A stretch of DNA of 64,000 bases from UBA1258 sp963643225 (GTDB lineage: Bacteria; Bacillota; Clostridia; Lachnospirales; Lachnospiraceae): contig CAVIIX010000002.1 of NCBI GenBank assembly GCA_963643225.1, forward strand, positions 77,267 to 141,266, given 5' to 3'. The notes beneath the pieces are model-generated. The model was not told the DNA's origin, searched no databases, and saw only the letters and a list, made by a program, of their open reading frames with translations. Of the stretch, positions 1-9,349 are shown piece by piece. The position numbers and the translations under genes were made by a program. The first letter of the stretch is position 1, and every line of letters begins with the position of its first letter.

Positions 1-1
1 T

Positions 2-766
2 TATCCGGAATTTGACACTACAGGCAAAAAACAGCTTTCTTCCTATGGCGAAGAAAATGACATGATGATGGATGTTGCCGTTTATAAAATGAAGGCAGGA
101 GAAGAAAAACTTTTTTTAGCCTTGGATGAAGAAACGGCAGTGCTTTTGATTATGGGAGAAATCGAATTTTCTTTTGAAGAAAACGGCGAAAGAAAAATAG
201 AGGAAGGCTTCCGAAGAGATTTTATAAATGACGGCCCTTACTGTCTGCATGTGTGCAGAGGCTCTGAAATTAAGCTTAAAGCGATTAAGGCTTCTGAAGT
301 GCTGGTGCAGAAGACCTATAACGACAGAGAATTTGCACCTGTTTTCTACACTCCAAAGACCTGCACAAACGATACCTTTGGCAAAGGACTTTGCGAAGAC
401 CGTATGGAGAGAACGGTGCGCACGATTTTTGATTATTCGAATGCGCCCTACTCAAACATGGTAAACGGGGAGGTTATAAATCATCAGGGGAGCTGGTCAA
501 GCTATACTCCTCACAGTCATCCACAGCCTGAAGTTTACTATTACAGATATGAACGTCCGGAAGGGTTCGGCGCCTGCTTTATCGGCGAAAACGCTTATAA
601 GATTTCAGACGGCAGCGTTGCTCACATCACTCCGGGTGAAAATCACCCACAGTGTACAGCGCCCGGCTTTCCTATGTACTACTGCTGGATGATACGGCAT
701 CTTGATGGCAATCCCTGGACTAGCAGAAACGACGATCCAAGGTATATCTGGATTAAAAACTTATAA
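2..766 (+). CDS. KduI/IolB-family sugar isomerase (5' end outside window)
   Basis: The reading frame is open from the window edge, so the start lies upstream; 254 residues are visible against about 270 for IolB. It belongs to the cupin-like KduI/IolB family, which isomerises 5-deoxy-glucuronate in inositol breakdown or 5-keto-4-deoxyuronate in pectin breakdown. Visible metal-site residues are the HSHPQPE motif (visible residues 171-177) and the histidine of GENHP near 215. The C-terminal DDPRYIWI resembles the IolB ending more than KduI. The locus that follows carries an unsaturated-uronyl hydrolase, so a uronate substrate is plausible. An ATG run at position 62 is internal: in-frame coding continues before it. 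Family call firm; exact substrate open. Confidence 0.8.
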   Translation, partial: YPEFDTTGKKQLSSYGEENDMMMDVAVYKMKAGEEKLFLALDEETAVLLIMGEIEFSFEENGERKIEEGFRRDFINDGPYCLHVCRGSEIKLKAIKASEVLVQKTYNDREFAPVFYTPKTCTNDTFGKGLCEDRMERTVRTIFDYSNAPYSNMVNGEVINHQGSWSSYTPHSHPQPEVYYYRYERPEGFGACFIGENAYKISDGSVAHITPGENHPQCTAPGFPMYYCWMIRHLDGNPWTSRNDDPRYIWIKNL

Positions 767-934
767 GGAAGCTTACTATCGAATATGTAATTGCATTGCG
801 CATTTTTTGCGGGTACATTTTTGCAATTTTTGCTGTATTAACCAACACTTAACCAAGAAAAAACAAAAAATGCACATAAATTACTCAAAAGATACAAAAA
901 TATGAGTAGAAATATGCAGTTAACAAATGTAAGA

Positions 935-940
935 TATAAT
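935..940 (+). promoter_or_regulatory. possible -10 box before the binding-protein gene
   Basis: TATAAT occurs in the 217-base gap between the isomerase and the binding-protein gene, 44 bases before the start codon. No convincing -35 box sits 16-18 bases upstream, so this is a weak call. The rest of the gap is AT-rich with no clear hairpin. Confidence 0.3.
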
Positions 941-983
941 CAACAAGTGACAGGCAGTCACTGATAATGATTGGAGGTAAATA

Positions 984-3074
984 ATGAAAAAGACAAGCAA
1001 CAAAATCGCAGCTTTATTACTTTCAGCTGCAATGGTAGTTACAATGTTTGCAGGTTGCGGTTCTTCCGCTTCCACATCAGAAGTAGCATCCACACCTGCT
1101 TCTGCATCTGAGTCTGCTTCAGTTGCAGAACCCGTTGAAGAAGTTAAAGGCTATTCCGAAGCTCCTATGTTAGCTGAGCAGGTTGCAGCCGGTACACTTC
1201 CTGCAGTTGAGGAGCGTATCCCTGACACAGACAACATTTTTGTTGAAACAGCTGATGTTGCCGGTAACGCTTTGGCAATCGGCACCTATGGCGGCGAAAT
1301 CAACATCACCAACAATGGTGGTTCATGGGACCTTTCAAGACCTATTCTTGAAACCATCATCCACTACAACAACGATGGTTCTTATTATCCCAACGTAATC
1401 AAGGACTACGAAGTTAACGATGATTACACAGTATGGACCTTCTATTTAAGAGAAGGAATGAAGTGGTCTGACGGTGAAGCCTTCACTGCAGATGATATTA
1501 CTTTTTGGTACTATCAGTGCCACTTAACAAACTTTGATGGTAAGAAGTCCTGGGCAGCACTCAAGGACGGCAAAATCTCAGTTGAAAAGAAGAACGAAGA
1601 AACAGGCGAAATGGAAACCGTAGAAGAAGATACCTTTGCAGTTCTTACAAAGGTTGATGACTACACAGTTACATGGACCTTTGAAAATCCTAAATTCCCC
1701 GCTGATTTCATTGAAAACGGCGACTTCAAGTTCTGCTGGGCTCCTTCACATTACCTTTCAGACCTTATTCCGGATTCAATCTATATTGAAAACGAATACT
1801 GGGCTGCAACAGGCTTATCAGATGAAGACGTTTTAGCTAACGCACAGAAAAAGAACATTGACCAGGCCTCTATTAAGGACCTTGGCAAGGCATGTGTATA
1901 CAACTTCTGGAACACCTCAGGTATTCCTACACTTAACTCCTTCGTACTTACTACAAAGGAAGGCAACAATACAAGAGATGCAGAGCTCTGCATTATGGAA
2001 AGAAACGCATACTTTTGGAAGGTTGACGCAGAAGGCAATCAGCTTCCTTACGTTGATGCTTTAAATCTTCACCACTATTCAGAGGAAGGCCAGGATCAGC
2101 TGGCATTCAGATCAGGCGAGCTTGATATCATCGGCGTTGCAATGAAGGATATTAACTCAATTCTTACAGATATGGGCGATTCTGCTGTATTGGCAGAGGC
2201 TACAAGCTCTAACTGGGGTTCATACCAGGTAACCTTCAACTACACCTGCAAGGATGAAAACTACGCTACATTATTTAACAATGTTAACTTCCGTCAGGCT
2301 ATGTCAATCGCTGTTGACCGTCAGGAGTTCTCAGAGCTCTTAACAGATGGCTTCCTTGAAGCAGGTCAGGCGGCTCCCGCAGAAGGTAACTTCGGTTACG
2401 ATGCTGACTGGGAATCAAAGTGGACAGAATATGACGTTGAACAGGCTAAGACCTTACTTGAATCCTGCGGCCTTGTAATGGGTTCCGACGGCTTCTATGA
2501 CTTTGCTGACGGTTCAGACCTGGTTATCACTTTCTACACCTACACAGATTCCGGTAATGACGCAGCATACCCTGTATTAGAGCAGTACTACAATGCAATC
2601 GGCATCAAGAGCGCTACAAAGGACATCGAAGTTGGTACATTCGACCAGGAAATCGATAACAACGACTGGTATGCAATCATCGGACCTCATACCGCAATCG
2701 GCGGTCTTTCAATGAGATCAAGAGTTGCTCCCTTCGTTCCCATCGCTCAGGCAGCTGAATGGTATGGTGACTTTGGTACATACTACGGCACAAACGGCGA
2801 ACAGGGTGTACAGCCTACAGGTGACATGGCGAAGTTAGTTGACCTTTACGAACAGTACATTGCTACACCCGTATCTTCTGAAAGAGATGACATTAACCTT
2901 CAGATTTACGAAATCCACAAGGCTAACCTTTGGACAATTGCTTACTTAAAGGCAGAATCAGGCTACTCAATCATCAGCTCAAAGATTCAGAACTATCCTG
3001 AATTATACGTAAGTGATGACTTATATCAGTATGGTAACATGGTTCACTACTGGACATTATTCAAGGCTGAATAA
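984..3074 (+). CDS. ABC transporter substrate-binding lipoprotein (SBP_bac_5, Opp/Dpp type)
   Basis: This is an extracellular solute receptor anchored to the membrane. A lipoprotein signal peptide ends in FAGC with the lipidated cysteine at residue 25, followed by a Ser/Ala-rich linker. The mature part shows family-5 features, including the DDYTVWTFYLREGMKWSDGE region near residues 145-165. At 696 residues it is longer than typical peptide-binding proteins (about 540), as seen in family members that bind oligosaccharides. The start has a GGAGG site. Two permease and two ATPase genes follow. Neighbouring glycan enzymes suggest an oligosaccharide rather than a peptide ligand; that is inference. 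Confidence 0.88.
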   Translation: MKKTSNKIAALLLSAAMVVTMFAGCGSSASTSEVASTPASASESASVAEPVEEVKGYSEAPMLAEQVAAGTLPAVEERIPDTDNIFVETADVAGNALAIGTYGGEINITNNGGSWDLSRPILETIIHYNNDGSYYPNVIKDYEVNDDYTVWTFYLREGMKWSDGEAFTADDITFWYYQCHLTNFDGKKSWAALKDGKISVEKKNEETGEMETVEEDTFAVLTKVDDYTVTWTFENPKFPADFIENGDFKFCWAPSHYLSDLIPDSIYIENEYWAATGLSDEDVLANAQKKNIDQASIKDLGKACVYNFWNTSGIPTLNSFVLTTKEGNNTRDAELCIMERNAYFWKVDAEGNQLPYVDALNLHHYSEEGQDQLAFRSGELDIIGVAMKDINSILTDMGDSAVLAEATSSNWGSYQVTFNYTCKDENYATLFNNVNFRQAMSIAVDRQEFSELLTDGFLEAGQAAPAEGNFGYDADWESKWTEYDVEQAKTLLESCGLVMGSDGFYDFADGSDLVITFYTYTDSGNDAAYPVLEQYYNAIGIKSATKDIEVGTFDQEIDNNDWYAIIGPHTAIGGLSMRSRVAPFVPIAQAAEWYGDFGTYYGTNGEQGVQPTGDMAKLVDLYEQYIATPVSSERDDINLQIYEIHKANLWTIAYLKAESGYSIISSKIQNYPELYVSDDLYQYGNMVHYWTLFKAE

Positions 3075-3112
3075 TTTTTTAGCAAAAGAAAAGGTAATAT
3101 TTTAAAAATTGG

Positions 3113-3150
3113 TCGGAGACGGGGATACAGCTTCTTCGTCTCCGATTTTT
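3113..3150 (+). terminator. hairpin with T-run between binding protein and permease
   Basis: A perfect 9-bp stem (TCGGAGACG with CGTCTCCGA) is followed by five T residues. It lies inside the transporter operon, so it probably acts as a partial terminator that keeps binding-protein mRNA in excess over permease mRNA. Confidence 0.7.
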
Positions 3151-3172
3151 ACGAAAAAGATGAGGTATTCTA

Positions 3173-4303
3173 ATGGAAGAAAATGCGTACAAATTAGAAA
3201 GCATGCATGAAAACGAAACCAAGAAAACCTTTTGGGAAGGTGTGAAAGATTTCTTCAAAAAGGATCTGGTATCATACATTGTTAAACGTGTATTGATGTT
3301 TATCCCCACATTACTTCTAATTTCGGTTTTGGTTTTCTTCGTAATACAGCTCCCTCCAGGAGATTATGTTTCGGCACATATTGCTGCTTTAGCTTCAGAG
3401 GGTGAGTATGTAGATGCAGACTATGCATCAGAATTGAGAGCTGAATACGGCCTGGATTTGCCTGTATATCAGCAGTATTTCAAGTGGATTAAGGACATTA
3501 TCTGGACTCCCACTGATTCAACCTATTACAGACTTTACGGATCCCATCATAACTGGAAATATTCTTTTGCCTACGGCCGTAACGTATGGTCAGTTGTAGA
3601 AGAAAGACTGGGCCTTACAATCGGTGTAACGGCAATCATCATGATTTTCCAGTATGCGGTATCAATTCCGATAGCGGTATATGCTTCCACCCACCAGTAT
3701 TCAAAGGGCGACTACATCACCTCAATTATTGGTTTCCTTGGAACCGCAATACCAAACTTTATTTTGGCAATTATACTTATGTATCTTTCCTACAAGTGGA
3801 CAGGCAATGCAAACGTTGGTCTGTTTTCTCAGGAAATGCTTACAAATGGTGTTCATTTATATAACTTCGGCGAATTCATGAAGCGTATGATAATTCCCAT
3901 CATAGTAATCGGCACATCCGGTACCTGCGGAATTATCCGTTCCGTAAGAGCCCAGATGCTCGACGAAGTAGCAAGACAGTACACTCTGACAGCAAGAGCA
4001 AAAGGCGTAAGCGAAAGAAAAATTATTATGAAGTACTGCTTCAGAGCAGCCATCAACCCTACCGTATCAGGCCTTGGCGGCGTTCTTTCATCCCTTTTTT
4101 CCGGCTCAACCGTAACGGCTATGGTACTAAATATGCAGATTCAGGGCCCGGTACTTTTTAAGGCTTTACAGTCCCAGGACATGTATCTTGCAGGCGCCAT
4201 CGTAATGGTGCAGGCGGTACTGGTTGTAATCGGCGTATTGCTTTCTGATATTGTGCTTGCATTCCTAGATCCAAGAATTCGTTATTCAGGAGGTGGACGC
4301 TAA
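3173..4303 (+). CDS. ABC transporter permease, OppB/DppB type
   Basis: An inner-membrane channel subunit of 376 residues. After a charged N-terminal extension of about 35 residues come the first membrane span (MFIPTLLLISVLVFFVIQ) and the family hallmark QLPPGDY. The coupling loop that docks on the ATPase is the EVARQYTLTARAKGVSE segment near residues 264-282. It ends in the fold-characteristic FLDPRIRY. Its TAA stop overlaps the next start (TAATG), which implies translational coupling with the OppC-type partner. The N-terminal extension is longer than in E. coli OppB (306 residues). Confidence 0.9.
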   Translation: MEENAYKLESMHENETKKTFWEGVKDFFKKDLVSYIVKRVLMFIPTLLLISVLVFFVIQLPPGDYVSAHIAALASEGEYVDADYASELRAEYGLDLPVYQQYFKWIKDIIWTPTDSTYYRLYGSHHNWKYSFAYGRNVWSVVEERLGLTIGVTAIIMIFQYAVSIPIAVYASTHQYSKGDYITSIIGFLGTAIPNFILAIILMYLSYKWTGNANVGLFSQEMLTNGVHLYNFGEFMKRMIIPIIVIGTSGTCGIIRSVRAQMLDEVARQYTLTARAKGVSERKIIMKYCFRAAINPTVSGLGGVLSSLFSGSTVTAMVLNMQIQGPVLFKALQSQDMYLAGAIVMVQAVLVVIGVLLSDIVLAFLDPRIRYSGGGR

Positions 4304-5421
4304 TGAGTAAAAAGAACAACACTAAAGAAGATTACTATCTTGCGTCTCAATGGACACTTATGGGCAGAAAGCTTGTAAAGCACAAGCTTGCAAAGATTTC
4401 TCTTTGGGTACTCGGTTTCTTATATTTCTGCGCTATATTTGCGGATTTCCTTGCACCCTACGGTCTTGATGAATTTGACGGACTTTACAAGAATTCTTCT
4501 CCTACACAGGTGCATGTAATGTTTAACGGTGAAAACGTAGGCTTACATGTATATAAATTGGAAAAGTCAATTAACAAAAAGGATTTCTCCGTAACACTTT
4601 CAGAAAACACTGATGAATATTACAAGGTAGAATTCCTCGTACACGGTACTGAATATAAGATTTTAGGCTTTATACCCTGTGATTTGCATTTATTTGGTGT
4701 GGCAGAGGGAAGCAACGGCGGTACCGATGCAAAGATATTCCTATTCGGTGCAGACTCTCTGGGGCGAGACATTTTCTCAAGAGTATTGTTAGGCGGCAGA
4801 ATTTCCCTTTCGATACCTTTTGCTTCAGCGGTTATTTCCTTCTTCTTAGGCGTGGCAATCGGTTCGATTTCAGGTTATTTCGGCGGTGCAGTTGACATCG
4901 TTATTCAGCGTATCATCGAGGTAATCGGTGCTGTTCCGCAGATTCCTCTCTGGATGGCACTTTCTGCAGCAATTCCTGCAGGTATTTCAACGATTAAGAT
5001 GTACTTCTACATGACCATCATCCTTTCCTTTATTAACTGGACAGGTATGGCAAGAGTAGTAAGAGGTAAATTCTTATCGCTTAAAAACGAGGATTACGTT
5101 ATGGCTGCAAAGCTTTCAGGCGTATCCACCTGGAAAATCATCTGGAAGCACTTAGTACCAGGCTTCATGAGCTACTTAATCGTATCCATTACACTTGGTA
5201 TTCCAGGTTCCATCGTAGGTGAAACTTCAATGTCTTATTTAGGACTCGGTATTAAATCGCCTGCCACCAGCTGGGGCGTACTGCTTCAGGAAGCAAGCTC
5301 TGTTACAGACGTAGCTCAGTATCCACACAAGCTTATACCAATCATTTTCGTTACTGTCACAGTACTTGCCTATAACTTCTTAGGCGACGGTATCCGTGAT
5401 GCGGCAGACCCTTATAAATAA
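4303..5421 (+). CDS. ABC transporter permease, OppC/DppC type
   Basis: The second permease (372 residues), starting in the stop codon of the first. It has an N-terminal span near residues 28-48, then a roughly 70-residue segment before the second span, longer than in OppC of model bacteria. The motif FGADSLGRDIFSRVLLGGR near 147-165 is typical of the OppC class, and the coupling loop NEDYVMAAKLSGVSTWKI lies near 262-279. The C-terminus GDGIRDAADPY is canonical. Confidence 0.9.
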   Translation: MSKKNNTKEDYYLASQWTLMGRKLVKHKLAKISLWVLGFLYFCAIFADFLAPYGLDEFDGLYKNSSPTQVHVMFNGENVGLHVYKLEKSINKKDFSVTLSENTDEYYKVEFLVHGTEYKILGFIPCDLHLFGVAEGSNGGTDAKIFLFGADSLGRDIFSRVLLGGRISLSIPFASAVISFFLGVAIGSISGYFGGAVDIVIQRIIEVIGAVPQIPLWMALSAAIPAGISTIKMYFYMTIILSFINWTGMARVVRGKFLSLKNEDYVMAAKLSGVSTWKIIWKHLVPGFMSYLIVSITLGIPGSIVGETSMSYLGLGIKSPATSWGVLLQEASSVTDVAQYPHKLIPIIFVTVTVLAYNFLGDGIRDAADPYK

Positions 5422-5434
5422 GCAGGAGGCTTTT

Positions 5435-6541
5435 ATGGAAAAAGAAAATATTATTGAAGTCAAAGACCTCCATGTAGACATTAACATGATGGAGGGTGTA
5501 CTCACTCCCGTTAGAGGCGTAAATTTCGAAATAAAGCAGGGCGAAACCTTAGGCCTTGTAGGCGAATCCGGCTGCGGTAAGTCAATTACCTGTAAGTCAA
5601 TTCTGCAAATCAATGAAAAAAAGTGCGTGCCTTCAGGCTCCGTTTTATTTAAGACTCAGGAGGGTGAAGAAAAGGATTTATTAAGCCTTGACCAAACCGG
5701 CAAAGAGATAAGAGCAATCCGCGGTAAGGAAATCTCCATGATTTTCCAGGAGCCCATGGTTGCATTCTCTCCCATGTACACAATCGGTAATCAGATTAAT
5801 GAAGCTACCCTGCTTCATATTACAAAGGACAAAAAGAAGGCAAAAGAAATTTCCCTTGAAATGATGAAGAAGGTTGGTATTGCCAATGCTGAAAAGCGTT
5901 ATAATCAGTACCCTCACGAATTTTCAGGCGGTATGCTGCAAAGAGCTTTAATTGCCATGGCTCTTGTATGCAATCCGTCCTTACTAATAGCAGACGAACC
6001 TACCACCGCTCTTGACGTTACCATTCAGGCTCAGATTCTTGAGCTTATGAAGGAAATGCAGAAGGAGTTTAACATGGCTATTCTCTTTATCACCCACGAC
6101 CTAGGCGTTGTAGCCAGGATGTGTGACAGAGTAGCAGTTATGTACCTTGGTAAAATCGTTGAAACCGGTACTGCCGATATGATTTATGAAAATCCTAAGC
6201 ATCCCTACACAAGAGGCCTTATCGGCTCCGTTCATAAAATCGGCGGCAGGAAGGAGGACAGGCTTTTCTCAATCGAGGGTACCGTTCCCCTTGCCATGAA
6301 TCTTCCCACGCAGTGCGGCTTCTATGACAGATGTGATGCCCGCATTGAAGGCCTTTGCGACAAGGCAGAGCCTGAGCTTGTGGAAATTGAACCAGGTCAT
6401 CTTATTTCATGCTTTGCCTGCCAAAACAAAGCCTGCCAGGAACAGCGTGCAAGGGCTGAAGCAAAAATAAAAGCAAAAGAAGCTTTGACAAAAGAAAATG
6501 CAGAGGATAACGGCAAAAAGAAAAAGGGAGGAAGAAAATAA
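5435..6541 (+). CDS. ABC transporter ATP-binding protein, OppD/DppD type
   Basis: A cytoplasmic ATPase that powers import: Walker A GESGCGKS (43-50), ABC signature FSGGMLQR near 163-170, Walker B LLIADEPT, H-loop histidine in ITHDLG. A cysteine-rich oligopeptide/HPY-type C-terminal segment follows. The start at 5435 is chosen because AGGAGG sits 5 bases ahead of it; an in-frame ATG 39 bases upstream lies inside the preceding gene and has no such site. The lysine/alanine-rich tail (last 35 residues) is unusual and probably disordered. The stop overlaps the next start. Confidence 0.92.
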   Translation: MEKENIIEVKDLHVDINMMEGVLTPVRGVNFEIKQGETLGLVGESGCGKSITCKSILQINEKKCVPSGSVLFKTQEGEEKDLLSLDQTGKEIRAIRGKEISMIFQEPMVAFSPMYTIGNQINEATLLHITKDKKKAKEISLEMMKKVGIANAEKRYNQYPHEFSGGMLQRALIAMALVCNPSLLIADEPTTALDVTIQAQILELMKEMQKEFNMAILFITHDLGVVARMCDRVAVMYLGKIVETGTADMIYENPKHPYTRGLIGSVHKIGGRKEDRLFSIEGTVPLAMNLPTQCGFYDRCDARIEGLCDKAEPELVEIEPGHLISCFACQNKACQEQRARAEAKIKAKEALTKENAEDNGKKKKGGRK

Positions 6542-7539
6542 TGGAAAAAGACAATATTTTAGAAGTCAAAAACGTCCATAAAAGATTTACCTCCAAGGGC
6601 ATTACCGTTAAGGCTGTTACCGATGTTTCTTTTGACGTAAAGGAAGGCGAAACAATAGGTATCGTGGGCGAGTCAGGCTGTGGCAAGACAACACTTGGCC
6701 GCTGCATAGTAAGAGCCTATGAAGCTTCTGAAGGCGAGGTTTATTACAAAACAAGAGAAGGCGAGGAGCTTGATTTCCTTAAAATCGATAAAAAGAAAAT
6801 GAAGGAAGTAAGAAAGGAAATTCAGATGATTTTCCAGGATCCTTACTCATCCCTCGACCCTCGTATGACAGTTCTTGACATCATCAAGGAGCCCTTAAAG
6901 GCCAATTATCCAAAGATGCCTAAGGACGAAATGGACAAAATGGCCAAGGAAATGGCTGAAAAGGTAGGCCTTAACCCTTCCTACCTTATGCGTTATCCAC
7001 ACGCCTTTTCAGGCGGTCAGAGACAGCGTATCGGTATTGCAAGAGCACTTGTGCTTAAGCCGCAGATTATTGTGTGTGACGAAGCGGTTTCTGCTCTTGA
7101 CGTATCAATCCAGGCTCAGGTTATTAACCTTTTAAAGGATTTACAAAAGGATATGAATCTTACATACCTTTTCATATCCCACGATTTATCGGTAGTTGAA
7201 CACATTTCAAATAAAGTAGGTGTTATGTACCTTGGCAGAATGGTGGAATACGGCGACACGGAAGCAATTTTCAGCCGCCCAAAGCACCCCTACACCGAGG
7301 CACTTATGTCGGCAGTTCCGGTTGCAGACCCTAAATATAAGGTAGAGAGAATTCCCCTTCAGGGCGAAATTCCAAATCCTGCCAACCCTCCGTCCGGCTG
7401 CTATTTCCATACCCGATGCAGATACTGCAACGAAAGGTGCTGCAGGGAGACTCCTGAATATAAGGAGCTTGAACCCGGTCACTTTGTAGCCTGCCACAGA
7501 GCAGAGGAGCTTGGCTTACGTGGCTTTAACTTAGTCTGA
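6541..7539 (+). CDS. ABC transporter ATP-binding protein, OppF/DppF type
   Basis: The second ATPase of the importer, 332 residues: Walker A GESGCGKT (43-50), signature FSGGQRQR near 156-163, Walker B IIVCDEAVSALD (A replaces the usual P of DEP; tolerated in the family), and ISHDLS. The C-terminus carries a cysteine cluster (CYFHTRCRYCNERCC), a known feature of Opp/Dpp ATPases and a possible Fe-S or metal site. It is coupled to the preceding ATPase by the TAATG overlap and is the last transporter gene. Confidence 0.92.
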   Translation: MEKDNILEVKNVHKRFTSKGITVKAVTDVSFDVKEGETIGIVGESGCGKTTLGRCIVRAYEASEGEVYYKTREGEELDFLKIDKKKMKEVRKEIQMIFQDPYSSLDPRMTVLDIIKEPLKANYPKMPKDEMDKMAKEMAEKVGLNPSYLMRYPHAFSGGQRQRIGIARALVLKPQIIVCDEAVSALDVSIQAQVINLLKDLQKDMNLTYLFISHDLSVVEHISNKVGVMYLGRMVEYGDTEAIFSRPKHPYTEALMSAVPVADPKYKVERIPLQGEIPNPANPPSGCYFHTRCRYCNERCCRETPEYKELEPGHFVACHRAEELGLRGFNLV

Positions 7540-7636
7540 AAATCCACTTACTATAAGCAATTGCAAAGGTGTGATTATCACAGGCTATACTCAGTCAGGG
7601 TTAAGCTCTGACCTACGTTAATCGCTTTGCTGGCAG

Positions 7637-7666
7637 AAAGCGAAGCGGATTGCGAATATAATTGAC
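7637..7666 (+). repeat. 30-bp interspersed repeat, copy A
   Basis: AAGCGAAGCGGATTGCGAAT followed by ATAATTGAC matches three other intergenic copies (near 33592, 58984 and 61771). It lies directly before the metallohydrolase gene, whose start has no strong ribosome binding site. The preceding 95 bases hold small inverted repeats (for example CGCTTT with AAAGCG at 7623-7642). Confidence 0.6.
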
Positions 7667-7685
7667 ACAGAAATGGAAAAATAAA

Positions 7686-9347
7686 ATGTCAAAGATCACA
7701 AAGTTTTTATCACTGGGCATAGATATGTGTCAGGCCCTTCCGATAGAGGAGTTTCCTGATAAAAATGCCAAATTCGTAGAGAACCGCATATATCTTCAAG
7801 CTTCCAAAATGGAAAAGGCTTTATTAAAGGTCGAAGACTACCTTAATAAAAAGGGCGTAGACTACACAGAAGAGCCTGCAAGAGAAAACGGAAATGTAAA
7901 AATATCTGTTTCCTTTGAAGGAAAACCTGCAATTGCCGAGGTGAGATTTTTCGGCATTAAGGATAACGATGACTTTACGACAGACTATGAGCCTGTAGGA
8001 AGAATTGACATGCTTAGATTTGTGACAGATGAGTCAGGAGTCTTGCAGGTAAGCATTCCAAAGGGTGACTATTTAGTAAAGGTATCAAAGGGAAGCGAAT
8101 TTGAAATCGAATATTTAAACCTTGCGGTTTCAGACTCCTTTGTTGAAGAAAGCTTTGAATTAAAGCAGTTTGTAAATTTATACAGCGAAGGCTTTGTGGC
8201 AGGGGATATTCATCATCACAGCATTTATTCAAGCCCTGTATGGGGAGGCACGGATGATGTTATTGAATCCCCCAAGGAAGTGGCGAATTCAATGCAGGCT
8301 TTAGGCTTACGCTTCGGTGCCTTAAGCGACCATCATAACATTTTAAATCATGAAGAATGGAAGAAGTGTAAGACGAAAGACTTTCACCCTATTCCTTCAA
8401 AAGAAATCTCTACCTCCAACGGGCATGTGCTCGCCCTTGGAGTAGACGGTTTCGACGTAATATATCAGATTCCTGAAGGCGAAAAGAGAACCGAAAATTA
8501 TTTACGAAATGAATTTAAGCGTATCGTAAAAGAAATTAAGGATCATGAGGGACTGCCCCAGCTTAACCATCCAAGGGATTTACAGGTAGCCATTTCCTGG
8601 AACAAGGATTTTTATGACATGACTGACATTTTTGAAACCATAGAAATCTGGAACGGCTCAAATCCCATGTATTATGGTACAACAGACTGTAAGGCAGCAG
8701 AATTCTGGAGAGATTTACTTGAAAAGGGAATTTACATCCCCGCTACAACAGGCTCTGATACGCACAATATAAGAGCCAATGATTATTACAGGCTTTTTTC
8801 AAAAATGCTTTGGCTTAAGGAAAGAACCCGTAAGGCTTTGGAGGAAGAGCCTAACGCCTTTAGAGAAGAAAGCACTATATTGGAAGCCTTCTTATTCATA
8901 TGTGATAAATTTTTACCTATGCTTGAAGTCTGGGCAAAGACCTCTCTTACAAGTGGCTGCGTAAGAACCTATGCATATGTAGAGGGCGAGCCTGATACAA
9001 AGAAGCTGCTTAATTCCTTAAGACACGGACACAGCTTTCTGACTAACGGACCGATTCTTGTGCCGAGGGCTAACGGGAAACTACCGGGAGACTTAATTAA
9101 GGCTATGGATGGAAAAATAGATTTAAGCATTACCTTAAAAGCAAACAGAAGGCTTAAAAAGCTTACGGCATATTTAAGCGATAAAAAAGCCATCGAAATT
9201 CCGATTAAGGAGCTTTCGACAGCTTCAAATTATGATTATAGTCTGGAATTAAAGGATTTTAACATAGGAGCTTCAAAATATTTATTTTTGGTAGCAGCTT
9301 CCGATATTACAAACCTTGCAATCTCAAATCCTTTTATAGTGAAGTAG
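7686..9347 (+). CDS. PHP-type (CehA/McbA-like) metallohydrolase
   Basis: A predicted metal-dependent hydrolase of 553 residues. Metal-ligand motifs of the PHP fold are visible: GDIHHHS near 174, SDHHN near 214, NHPRD near 295 and GSDTHN near 356. The N-terminal 160 residues look like a beta-rich accessory domain and the C-terminal 100 like a beta-sandwich. There is no signal peptide, so it acts in the cytoplasm. CehA/McbA relatives cleave esters and phosphoesters; here, between a transporter and glycan enzymes, a sugar ester or phosphodiester is a reasonable guess. The start could also be TTG at 7662; neither has a good binding site. Confidence 0.75.
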   Translation: MSKITKFLSLGIDMCQALPIEEFPDKNAKFVENRIYLQASKMEKALLKVEDYLNKKGVDYTEEPARENGNVKISVSFEGKPAIAEVRFFGIKDNDDFTTDYEPVGRIDMLRFVTDESGVLQVSIPKGDYLVKVSKGSEFEIEYLNLAVSDSFVEESFELKQFVNLYSEGFVAGDIHHHSIYSSPVWGGTDDVIESPKEVANSMQALGLRFGALSDHHNILNHEEWKKCKTKDFHPIPSKEISTSNGHVLALGVDGFDVIYQIPEGEKRTENYLRNEFKRIVKEIKDHEGLPQLNHPRDLQVAISWNKDFYDMTDIFETIEIWNGSNPMYYGTTDCKAAEFWRDLLEKGIYIPATTGSDTHNIRANDYYRLFSKMLWLKERTRKALEEEPNAFREESTILEAFLFICDKFLPMLEVWAKTSLTSGCVRTYAYVEGEPDTKKLLNSLRHGHSFLTNGPILVPRANGKLPGDLIKAMDGKIDLSITLKANRRLKKLTAYLSDKKAIEIPIKELSTASNYDYSLELKDFNIGASKYLFLVAASDITNLAISNPFIVK

Positions 9348-9349
9348 AA

